This document shows, in pieces, positions 1 through 5,099 of a stretch of DNA of 5,834 bases. Source of the DNA: Bifidobacterium breve (GTDB taxonomy: Bacteria; Actinomycetota; Acidimicrobiia; Acidimicrobiales; Ilumatobacteraceae); NCBI GenBank assembly GCA_945889575.1, contig CAMDBY010000113.1:1-5834 (forward strand). Direction: 5' to 3'. Position 1 is the first letter of the stretch. Every line of letters starts with the position of its first letter. The notes under the pieces are model-generated. The model was not told the origin of the DNA and made no database searches. It saw only the letters and a list, made by a program, of their open reading frames with translations. Both the position numbers and the translations under genes were made by a program.

Positions 1-327
1 CTGGTTACGCCCAAGCATTCCTTGAAGTTCTTTGTAGAACACTTTCAAAAAGGCATCGGTGTCATCTGCACCACTGAGTGGGCGATGGTGATAGGGCATA
101 TTGAGTTCTTCGTACGCGTGCAGGTTGTGAGGCGCAGCAATGATGGAGACGACGAGGTCGAAATGGTTCTCGCGCAGCCAGATGATTTCTTCTTGACGAC
201 GAACCCGGCGATGGTTGTCGCCGTATCCCCCTGGTCGCTCACAAATGGCAAGGCAATCCTTGATGACCCAGGTGAAATTACGAGGGGTAATTCCAAGGGC
301 CCATTTTCCGCGAAGTTTCGGGGGCAT
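1..327 (-). CDS. Dual-specificity-phosphatase-like protein, N-terminal part (cut by window edge)
   Basis: The reading frame stays open from an ATG at 327 to the left edge, giving 109 residues with no stop. The composition is natural for a soluble protein: Trp20 and Trp50, the stretch FDLVVSII at 56-63, then Asn68, Tyr72 and a HHRPL motif at 80-84. This order (a Trp-containing first strand, an EE-x-x-x-L helix, a hydrophobic VVS strand, Asn/Tyr, then H-x-P) resembles the first half of dual-specificity/tyrosine phosphatases. Their catalytic Cys-x5-Arg would lie beyond the edge, so the catalytic activity cannot be confirmed here. The start is well supported by AAGGAG six bases upstream, the best ribosome binding site in the window. 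The gene follows tilS by 57 bp in the same direction. Longer apparent frames on either strand here are shadows with unnatural composition. That this is a real gene is quite sure; the phosphatase assignment is tentative. Confidence 0.72.
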   Translation of the reverse strand, partial: MPPKLRGKWALGITPRNFTWVIKDCLAICERPGGYGDNHRRVRRQEEIIWLRENHFDLVVSIIAAPHNLHAYEELNMPYHHRPLSGADDTDAFLKVFYKELQGMLGRNQ

Positions 328-333
328 TCAGGT

Positions 334-339
334 CTCCTT
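334..339 (-). promoter_or_regulatory. Strong Shine-Dalgarno site of the phosphatase-like gene
   Basis: The minus strand reads AAGGAG, then six bases, then the ATG at 327. It is the only close match to the anti-Shine-Dalgarno consensus before a start in this window. It decides the start codon of the left-edge gene and suggests independent, efficient initiation rather than coupling to tilS. Confidence 0.7.
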
Positions 340-358
340 GAAGTGTTGGCTCAGTCCG

Positions 359-376
359 GCGGCGCAAAAACGCCGC
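359..376 (-). other. GC-rich hairpin between tilS and the next gene
   Basis: GCGGCG at 359-364 and CGCCGC at 371-376 form a perfect 6-bp stem around a 6-base loop (CAAAAA on the plus strand, TTTTTG on the minus strand). It starts 8 bases after the tilS stop codon on the minus strand. No T-run follows the stem on either strand, so it is not a typical intrinsic terminator. It could be a weak terminator or attenuator, an RNA stability or processing element, or chance. Confidence 0.35.
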
Positions 377-384
377 ACATCAAG

Positions 385-1242
385 TTACCCCAGCATCTGG
401 CGTATGAGCCTCTGTTTACTGCGACGAATTTCACGATTTTCCCCAATATCGCAGGCCAAGGTCTCACCACGGGCTACGGCCATGATTCGCTCAAGGGTCG
501 CTAGGTCGGGCGGGTAGGGGTCTGACAGCCAGCGGCGAAGAGCACGGTGGGCAAGAGGGGCTGGAGCAGCTGCCAAGGCCATGGCATCGGTGGGGTCAAT
601 GTTTCGGGACAATTCTTCGAGCAGGTCGTTGTCGTCGCGCAAGACATCGGCACTGCGAACAAGAAGCGGTACTGGGTCTCGCAGTGAGATCTCTGTCATC
701 ATGGGAAGAAGTTCATTACGAACGCGATTGCGCTGAAATTTCGGGTCAGTATTCGTGGAATCGGTAACGCAGGCAATTCCTGCGTCAGCACACATCGCGT
801 GAGTATCGCTGCGGCGTAATGCCAAGAGAGGCCGCGACACTCCAGGTCGCATAGCGCCAAGGCCCTGTGCGCCTGCGCCTCGCAACAAGTTAATGAGCAC
901 TGTCTCTGCTTGATCATCGGCGGTGTGGCCAGTCATCACGTCGTCTGGCATGACGCCGTACCGTGCGGCACGAGCACGAGCTTCTAGGTTCGGCCCATGT
1001 TCCACCTGCACCAAATGCACAATGACTGAAATGCCGAGAGATTCTGCAACGGGGCCAATGACATTGATATCACTGGCTGATTCAGCCCGCAGACCATGGT
1101 CAACGTGAATAGCAGTGACAATGAGCCCATGCGCATGAGCTAACAGCATGAGAGCCATTGAGTCGGGACCGCCCGAAACAGCGCATGAAACCGCTGTTCC
1201 AGCAGGGGGAAAAGTGCAGCGACGAAGTAGTTCGTCGATCAA
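385..1242 (-). CDS. tilS: tRNA(Ile)-lysidine synthase, short actinobacterial form
   Basis: TilS is a cytoplasmic ATP-dependent enzyme. It joins lysine to C34 of the CAU-anticodon tRNA-Ile, so that the tRNA reads AUA codons and is charged with isoleucine; the gene is normally essential. The PP-loop SGGPDS is at residues 23-28, followed by VDHGLR at 47-52, GHTADDQAETVLINLLRGAG at 105-124, and the family signature DSTN...F-x-RNRVRNELLP at about 161-180. At 285 residues the protein is shorter than the Escherichia coli enzyme and keeps the N-terminal catalytic domain plus a short helical C-terminal part. The start is TTG at 1242. The only codons between it and the in-frame stop upstream are CCA, CTT and TTC, and starting later would damage the PP-loop domain. 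No clear ribosome binding site is visible. The stop of the upstream membrane gene lies 9 bp away in the same frame, suggesting termination-reinitiation. Confidence 0.95.
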   Translation of the reverse strand: MIDELLRRCTFPPAGTAVSCAVSGGPDSMALMLLAHAHGLIVTAIHVDHGLRAESASDINVIGPVAESLGISVIVHLVQVEHGPNLEARARAARYGVMPDDVMTGHTADDQAETVLINLLRGAGAQGLGAMRPGVSRPLLALRRSDTHAMCADAGIACVTDSTNTDPKFQRNRVRNELLPMMTEISLRDPVPLLVRSADVLRDDNDLLEELSRNIDPTDAMALAAAPAPLAHRALRRWLSDPYPPDLATLERIMAVARGETLACDIGENREIRRSKQRLIRQMLG

Positions 1243-1251
1243 GAAAAGTGG

Positions 1252-1407
1252 TTACTTCTGCTTGAGGGCTTGGCGTTGACGGCGGTTGGGGTAGCGGCTG
1301 GCGCTTACCTTGGCTGCATAGCCGACAAATACAGCCACGACTGACCCGACACTTGCGAGAAGAAGGATTACACCGATCCACCAATGCCATACATACGCTG
1401 CGAACAT
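1252..1407 (-). CDS. 51-residue single-pass membrane protein between rsrA-like gene and tilS
   Basis: I do not recognise a named family. The frame runs from an ATG at 1407 to TAA at 1252. The protein has a short aromatic N-terminus (Tyr5, Trp7, His8, Trp9, Trp10), one hydrophobic segment at about residues 9-31 (with ILLLASVGSVVAVF inside it), and a strongly basic tail with RYPNRRQR at 38-45 and lysines at 49 and 51. By the positive-inside rule the tail should be cytoplasmic and the N-terminus outside. No ATG, GTG or TTG lies between the start and the upstream in-frame stop of the anti-sigma gene, so the start is fixed unless a rare codon is used. The Shine-Dalgarno match is poor. It sits 48 bp after the anti-sigma gene and 9 bp before tilS. 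A gene is likely because the frame has a clean membrane-anchor pattern and fills the only free space in the operon. Its role is unknown. Confidence 0.72.
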   Translation of the reverse strand: MFAAYVWHWWIGVILLLASVGSVVAVFVGYAAKVSASRYPNRRQRQALKQK

Positions 1408-1419
1408 GTCACCATCGTA

Positions 1420-1437
1420 GCCAATGGCAGGCCAATG
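1420..1437. repeat. Short direct repeat GCCAATG x2, 11-bp period
   Basis: GCCAATG occurs at 1420-1426 and again at 1431-1437, separated by GCAG, in the 48-bp gap between the anti-sigma gene and the small membrane protein gene. The 11-bp period is about one helical turn, as expected for a tandem protein-binding site, but a repeat this short can arise by chance. Confidence 0.3.
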
Positions 1438-1455
1438 AGACCTATTACTCGGTGG

Positions 1456-1695
1456 TCATTCCGATTCTGGTTGCGGCTCAAAGCAGGCCAGGAGGCGGTC
1501 TGTGAAGCCTTCTGGCAGATGATCGCGCTTGGCCTTCACCCGCACAATGGTGCGTAATTCGGCATGGAATTCAAAGGCGCCTTGACAATCAGTGCATCCC
1601 GTGAGGTGGGCCATAATTTCTTCAATTTGGGCGTTGGGTAACTCTGAATCAAGGAACAATTCCAGTTCTTTCAGTGTTTCTTGGCAATTTGGCAT
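1456..1695 (-). CDS. rsrA: Zinc-binding anti-sigma factor, RsrA/RshA-like
   Basis: This 79-residue cytoplasmic protein fits the ZAS family that binds and inhibits SigR/SigH-type sigma factors and releases them when its zinc-site thiols are oxidised. The core motif H30-x3-C34-x2-C37 is visible (HLTGCTDC). Cys4 lies 26 residues before His30, the same spacing as the C11/H37 pair of Streptomyces RsrA, so a full Cys-His-Cys-Cys zinc site is present. A fifth cysteine, Cys71, lies near the C-terminus. The N-terminal CQETLKELELFLDSEL and the following AFEFHAELR match the helical sigma-binding part of the family. The gene starts 26 bp after the sigma stop in the same direction, the usual partner arrangement. 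Its own ribosome binding site is weak, so coupling to the sigma gene is likely. The symbol is by similarity. Confidence 0.88.
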   Translation of the reverse strand: MPNCQETLKELELFLDSELPNAQIEEIMAHLTGCTDCQGAFEFHAELRTIVRVKAKRDHLPEGFTDRLLACFEPQPESE

Positions 1696-1721
1696 ATCGA
1701 TGGCTTTGCTCGCTCTGGCGA

Positions 1722-2312
1722 TTATTCGCCGGTTCCTTCAATTGTCACGGGCTCGACAATGAGCCCTCTGTCACGTGCGTACTCGTACAACATCTTTTGC
1801 ATCGCTTTTCTTCCCCGATGCAGGCGAGACATCACGGTGCCAATTGGGATTTCTAGCATTTCAGCGATTTCTTTATAGGAAAAGCCATCGACATCAGACA
1901 AAAGTACCGGGATACGAAAATCCTCAGGCAGCGATTCGAGGGCATTCTTCACTTCGTCATCTGTGAATAGGTCGAGCATTTGGTCTTCGGCCGAACTACT
2001 GAGCTGCGATTGGTCAATTGAGCCCAAACGCTTGTACAAAAAAAGTTCCTCGACATCATCAAGTTCGACTTCAGTGCCTTTACGTTTCTGCGCGTTGTAC
2101 TTGTTGATGTACGTGTTCGTCATAATACGAAACAACCACGCGCGCAAGTTTGTTCCCTCTTGGAATGTGTGAAATGAACGCCACCCTTTGATGTACGTCT
2201 CTTGCACTAAATCTTCAGCGTCAGAACGGCTGCGCGTCATTCGCAATGCAGTAGAAAACAATTGCGGCGCATATTGCATGGCATCAGAAGTGAACTGTTC
2301 CTTTGCGCTCAT
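1722..2312 (-). CDS. sigR: ECF RNA polymerase sigma factor, SigR/SigH type
   Basis: This 196-residue group 4 sigma factor directs RNA polymerase to stress promoters; SigR/SigH relatives control thiol-oxidative stress genes and usually their own operon. The sigma-2 domain covers about residues 14-78, with DAEDLVQETYIKGWRSF at 31-47 and LRAWLFRIMTNTYIN at 56-70 for core binding and -10 recognition. An acidic linker follows at about 79-117. The sigma-4 domain at about 118-176 has the helix-turn-helix GFSYKEIAEMLEIPIGTVMS at 143-162 for -35 recognition. The adjacent ZAS anti-sigma gene supports the SigR/SigH assignment over other ECF groups. The ATG at 2312 is 18 bp after the MarR stop, with no good Shine-Dalgarno sequence, so its translation may depend on the upstream gene. 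I found no GGAAT-N18/19-GTT promoter on the minus strand just upstream. The symbol is by similarity; sigH is an equivalent name. Confidence 0.9.
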   Translation of the reverse strand: MSAKEQFTSDAMQYAPQLFSTALRMTRSRSDAEDLVQETYIKGWRSFHTFQEGTNLRAWLFRIMTNTYINKYNAQKRKGTEVELDDVEELFLYKRLGSIDQSQLSSSAEDQMLDLFTDDEVKNALESLPEDFRIPVLLSDVDGFSYKEIAEMLEIPIGTVMSRLHRGRKAMQKMLYEYARDRGLIVEPVTIEGTGE

Positions 2313-2330
2313 TCTGTATGCAATGCGTTA

Positions 2331-2840
2331 CTAGTGATGGCGGTGCTTTTTTGCCTTGATGGCTGCATCAACTGAGAGAGTGAATCGCTCCATCAAATCA
2401 GCTAAAACGAAACGCTCTTCTGGTTCAAAATCATTCATGACTGCCAACAAGATTGCGCGACGACGATCATTGACTTCACCGTGAATGCGACGGCCACGTT
2501 CTGTTACTGAAATGGCCACAACTCGTCCATCACCGGAATGCTGTACGCGCTCTGCCAAGTTGTCTTTAATAAGGCGTTGCACTGCTCGCGTTGCAGTGCT
2601 GGGGTCGATGCGAAGGTACTCAGCTAGGTCGCCCATGCGACACGATTCCACAGTGACGAGAAGTTCCAGTGCGTCCATTTGGCCTGGCTCGATTGCACTT
2701 CCGCCGATGCCAAAGATGGCGTCGCGAGCCTGGCTCGCGGTTGCCCCACGGCGAATTTCGCGCCATGCTCTTCCGATACGCCCAGCGACCTCGAGATCGA
2801 GATCATTGGTGGGATCTGCCTGTGTCTTTGTGTTCGTCAT
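2331..2840 (-). CDS. MarR-family transcriptional regulator
   Basis: This 169-residue winged helix-turn-helix protein is expected to bind DNA as a dimer. N-terminal helices at about 15-45 would form part of the dimer interface. The DNA-binding part runs from about residue 52 to 115: the first HTH helix at 69-76, the recognition helix around DPSTATRAVQRLIKDN at 79-94, and a wing containing the family-typical D104-G-R106 pattern. A long C-terminal helix region ends in a basic, His-rich tail (KKHRHH). The only cysteine is Cys67, just before the first HTH helix; this is not the N-terminal sensing position of OhrR. A longer frame upstream to 2903 exists but would overlap the divergent hydrolase gene, so the ATG at 2840 is chosen. 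It heads the sigma operon and faces the hydrolase gene across 20 bp, so autoregulation plus control of the hydrolase-sulfatase pair is likely. The ligand is unknown. Confidence 0.87.
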   Translation of the reverse strand: MTNTKTQADPTNDLDLEVAGRIGRAWREIRRGATASQARDAIFGIGGSAIEPGQMDALELLVTVESCRMGDLAEYLRIDPSTATRAVQRLIKDNLAERVQHSGDGRVVAISVTERGRRIHGEVNDRRRAILLAVMNDFEPEERFVLADLMERFTLSVDAAIKAKKHRHH

Positions 2841-2860
2841 GTACTTACTAGGGTACCCAC
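2841..2860. promoter_or_regulatory. 20-bp divergent promoter region with GGGTACCC palindrome
   Basis: This is the whole space between the divergent MarR and hydrolase start codons. It contains a perfect 8-bp palindrome, GGGTACCC, at 2851-2858, and GTAC at 2841-2844 and 2853-2856. A TANNNT-type -10 candidate, TAGGGT (2849-2854), ends six bases before the hydrolase ATG, the spacing expected for a leaderless mRNA. On the minus strand TACCCT (2855 to 2850) ends nine bases before the MarR ATG, giving a leaderless or near-leaderless mRNA. The two -10 candidates overlap. Neither start has a Shine-Dalgarno sequence, which fits. No convincing -35 boxes are seen. A MarR dimer bound here would block both promoters. 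This is inference from sequence pattern only. Confidence 0.5.
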
Positions 2861-3565
2861 ATGGCAGACAATGAAAACGGTCAGGACAGACCAGAGACTC
2901 CACTTGACGCTCTGGGAATTATGGCGAGCCAGCAAGCCATTCTTGGGCCAAACCTGCGTCAGGTCGAGATGTATACGCGGCGAGGTCTTTTGTCACTGTT
3001 ATGGCACGAGCCAGATGACGTTGCGCAGAAGGTGGGCGTTGTCATGGTGGGCGGCGCTATGGGCGGAACCCTGGGGCCTGGCGACAGTTTGTTTCATGCA
3101 TTAGGCGAAGCACTTGTCGCAGTAGGTGTTCCTTCTATACGTCTCAGTTATCGCAAACCGAACGACATGGATTCATGTTGTGTTGATACCGCAGCCGCTG
3201 TGCAGTTACTTGTGGGTAGCGGTGCTGATGCAGTGGTCATTATGGGGCACAGTTTTGGCGGAGCAGTTGCCATTCGCGTGGCAGTCGGATTGTCTGAAAT
3301 GGTGTGCGGTGTTGTCACATTTGCAACACAGTCGGCTGGTTGTGAAATTGCCGGCGGGCTGCATTCCACGCCGTTATTGATGTTTCACGGCGACAGCGAC
3401 TCCATATTGCCTCTCGAGGCAAGTGAAGTTGTACGAGCGATCGCTGGTACGGGAGACTTACATGTGATGCACGGAGATGATCATTTGTTAGCAAAAAGTC
3501 ATGATGTGATGTTTTCCACCACGATGGAATGGCTAAACACAGTGTTCGCTGGAGTCGCTTCATGA
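2861..3565 (+). CDS. Alpha/beta hydrolase (dienelactone-hydrolase-like)
   Basis: This 234-residue alpha/beta-fold hydrolase has no signal peptide and is probably cytoplasmic. The nucleophile elbow is G129-H-S131-F-G-G134. The acid is most likely Asp180 in HGDSDSILPL (176-185), and the catalytic histidine is His208 in GDDHLL (205-210), giving a complete Ser-Asp-His triad. The first core strand, VGVVMVGGAMGG (58-69), would supply the oxyanion-hole loop, and about 55 residues precede it. Substrate cannot be told from sequence; an ester or thioester is the usual target. The ATG at 2861 has no Shine-Dalgarno site but sits six bases after a candidate -10, as in leaderless genes. The stop overlaps the sulfatase start (ATGA), so the two products are likely made together and may act in one pathway, for example removal of an acyl and a sulfate group from one compound. 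That pathway idea is inference. Confidence 0.85.
   Translation: MADNENGQDRPETPLDALGIMASQQAILGPNLRQVEMYTRRGLLSLLWHEPDDVAQKVGVVMVGGAMGGTLGPGDSLFHALGEALVAVGVPSIRLSYRKPNDMDSCCVDTAAAVQLLVGSGADAVVIMGHSFGGAVAIRVAVGLSEMVCGVVTFATQSAGCEIAGGLHSTPLLMFHGDSDSILPLEASEVVRAIAGTGDLHVMHGDDHLLAKSHDVMFSTTMEWLNTVFAGVAS
3562..3565 (+). other. ATGA stop-start overlap of hydrolase and sulfatase
   Basis: The sulfatase ATG (3562-3564) and the hydrolase TGA (3563-3565) share bases. Such 4-bp overlaps usually mean that ribosomes finishing the first gene reinitiate on the second, which fits the lack of a clear ribosome binding site before the sulfatase start. It also decides the sulfatase start. Confidence 0.75.
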
Positions 3566-5094
3566 TCGCTTCACCAAAGAACGTTGTTGTTCTACTTCTC
3601 GACAGTTTGAATCGCCATGAACTTGGCGCGTATGGCGGTGGCAACTTCGATACGCCAAATCTTGATCGGTTGGCGGCGCGTTCCGTTCGCTTCACAAACC
3701 ATCACACCGGTTCACTTCCGTGCATTCCTGCGCGACATGACATTTTGGTCGGCGCATGGGATTTCTTGTGGAAGCCATGGGGTTCTATTGAGTTGTGGGA
3801 AGAACCGATTACGGTTTCATTGCGTCGCGCTGGTGTTGTTACTCAGCTCATTACAGACCACCCGCATCTGTTTGAAGTGGGCGGCGAAAATTATCACACT
3901 GACTTCACAGCATGGAGCTATGAACGCGGACATGAAAGTGATGCGTGGAAAACCCGTGCCGATGCTTCATGGTTGGGTGCGCCATCGTTTGGTCGCGGAC
4001 ATACTCATTACGACAACTCACGCGGCTTCTTCAAAGGTGAAGAAGATTTCCCAGGTCCTCGCACCATGCAAGCAACCGCTCGGTGGTTGTTAGAAGATGC
4101 GCCAGTGCATCGTGCACAAGGCGAGCGATTCTTTTTGTTCGTTGACGAGTTCGACCCACATGAACCATTTGATACTCCTGCTCGTTGGGCTGATCGCTAT
4201 GACGACACATGGGAGGGAGAACACATGGTGTGGCCTCCGTATGCAGTTGATGCCATTAAAGAAGGTGTTCTCACTGAACGTGACGCCGTACAAATACGTG
4301 CGCAATATGGCGGCAAATTGTCAATGATTGATCACTGGTTGGGCAAAGTACTTGATTCGCTTGATGCAACAAATGCATGGGAAGACACTGTGGTGGTGTT
4401 GTGCACCGACCATGGTCATTACCTGGGTGACAAAGATGTTTACGACCGTGATGTATGGGGAAAGCCCGGTATCCCGGTGTACAAACCACTCGGCCATATA
4501 CCTATGTTCATTGCATGGCCCGGAGTTGCTCCGGCTACGAATGATGCACTCACCACGTCAACAGATATCCACGCAACGCTTGCAGACATTTTTGATGCGC
4601 CAATCAAACACACAGCACATGGCTCGTCGCTTGTTCCATTGCTGAATGGCACTTCAACACAGGTACGTGATTGGTTGCTCACTGGCGTGTGGGGCCGCGA
4701 AGTGCAATTAGTAACAAACGAATGGCGCTACACACGCGGACCACAAGGCATCAACATGCCACAAACAATGTGGTCAAACAGATGGAGCACAATGCCCATT
4801 GGTTCAATGCCTGATTTCAAGATGCCAATGCCTGATTCGCGCGCTGTTCTTGATTACATGCCAGGCAGCACAGTCCCCGTTATTCGTCAGCCATTCCGTG
4901 AAGGCGACTTGTTGCCGTTCTGGGGCTATGCAAAGCAATACGAAACAATGATGTTTCACCGTGGCGAAGACCCAGATGAAACGGTTAACCGTATTGACGA
5001 CAGCATCGCGAAAGATGCTGAAGAATTATTGCGTGTTGCATTGCATCAGGTGGATGCTCCATCTGAGCAATTTGAGCGTTTAGCCCTGACTTAA
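3562..5094 (+). CDS. Cysteine-type sulfatase (alkaline-phosphatase superfamily)
   Basis: This is a 510-residue type I sulfatase-family enzyme that should hydrolyse a sulfate ester, or possibly a related phospho- or phosphonate ester. The active-site motif C54-I-P-A-R58 matches C-x-P-[S/A]-R, in which Cys is converted to formylglycine. Metal-site candidates are Asp14 in LLLDSLNR and Asp283-His284 in CTDHGHYLGD. His200 in FDPHEPFD and Lys308/His312 in YKPLGHIP are likely substrate-site residues. Where many sulfatases have Asp-Asp at the start of the domain, this one has Asp14-Ser15. No signal peptide is seen, so a cytoplasmic location is likely. The frame extends 11 codons further upstream, but the ATG at 3562 puts the first beta-strand (NVVVLLLDS) at the usual distance from the N-terminus and overlaps the hydrolase stop as ATGA, so it is preferred. 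The maturing enzyme is not in this window. The natural substrate is unknown. Confidence 0.9.
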   Translation: MIASPKNVVVLLLDSLNRHELGAYGGGNFDTPNLDRLAARSVRFTNHHTGSLPCIPARHDILVGAWDFLWKPWGSIELWEEPITVSLRRAGVVTQLITDHPHLFEVGGENYHTDFTAWSYERGHESDAWKTRADASWLGAPSFGRGHTHYDNSRGFFKGEEDFPGPRTMQATARWLLEDAPVHRAQGERFFLFVDEFDPHEPFDTPARWADRYDDTWEGEHMVWPPYAVDAIKEGVLTERDAVQIRAQYGGKLSMIDHWLGKVLDSLDATNAWEDTVVVLCTDHGHYLGDKDVYDRDVWGKPGIPVYKPLGHIPMFIAWPGVAPATNDALTTSTDIHATLADIFDAPIKHTAHGSSLVPLLNGTSTQVRDWLLTGVWGREVQLVTNEWRYTRGPQGINMPQTMWSNRWSTMPIGSMPDFKMPMPDSRAVLDYMPGSTVPVIRQPFREGDLLPFWGYAKQYETMMFHRGEDPDETVNRIDDSIAKDAEELLRVALHQVDAPSEQFERLALT

Positions 5095-5099
5095 GTCAG
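5086..5099. repeat. 14-bp palindrome CTGACTTAAGTCAG joining convergent gene ends
   Basis: CTGACTTAAGTCAG is a perfect palindrome. Read on either strand it is CTG ACT TAA, so both convergent genes end with Leu-Thr-stop and their stop codons overlap by four bases (5091-5094). As RNA it could form a 5-bp stem with a TTAA loop, which is weak and has no T-run after it, so intrinsic termination here is doubtful. It might be a protein-binding site or chance. Confidence 0.6.

Noticed and set aside
45..296. An 83-codon minus-strand frame
   Set aside because: Its Ser/Thr-rich low-complexity product is a shadow of the better frame that is open to the left edge and preceded by AAGGAG.
22..504. A 160-codon plus-strand frame overlapping tilS and the left-edge gene
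   Set aside because: It is antisense to two well-supported genes, shows no recognisable domain pattern, and has no ribosome binding site or promoter.
1100..1390. A 96-codon minus-strand frame across the tilS start
   Set aside because: It is rich in Cys, Ser and Arg as expected for an off-frame shadow and conflicts with both tilS and the 51-residue gene.
2485..2874. A 129-codon plus-strand frame antisense to marR
   Set aside because: The Arg/Ser-rich product looks like a reverse-strand shadow of the clear MarR coding sequence.
2841..2903. Longer N-terminus for the MarR protein (21 extra codons)
   Set aside because: It would overlap the divergent hydrolase coding sequence, the extra residues are unlike a MarR N-terminus, and the ATG at 2840 fits the candidate promoter.
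3529..3561. Upstream ATG adding 11 residues to the sulfatase
   Set aside because: It would overlap the hydrolase by 37 bases, and the ATG at 3562 gives the normal family N-terminus and a classic ATGA overlap.
3315..3695. A 126-codon minus-strand frame across the hydrolase-sulfatase junction
   Set aside because: It is antisense to two genes with visible catalytic motifs and shows no domain pattern of its own.
5086..5099. Intrinsic transcription terminator at the convergent gene junction
   Set aside because: The possible stem is only 5 bp with a TTAA loop and has no T-run on either side, so it is listed as a palindrome only.
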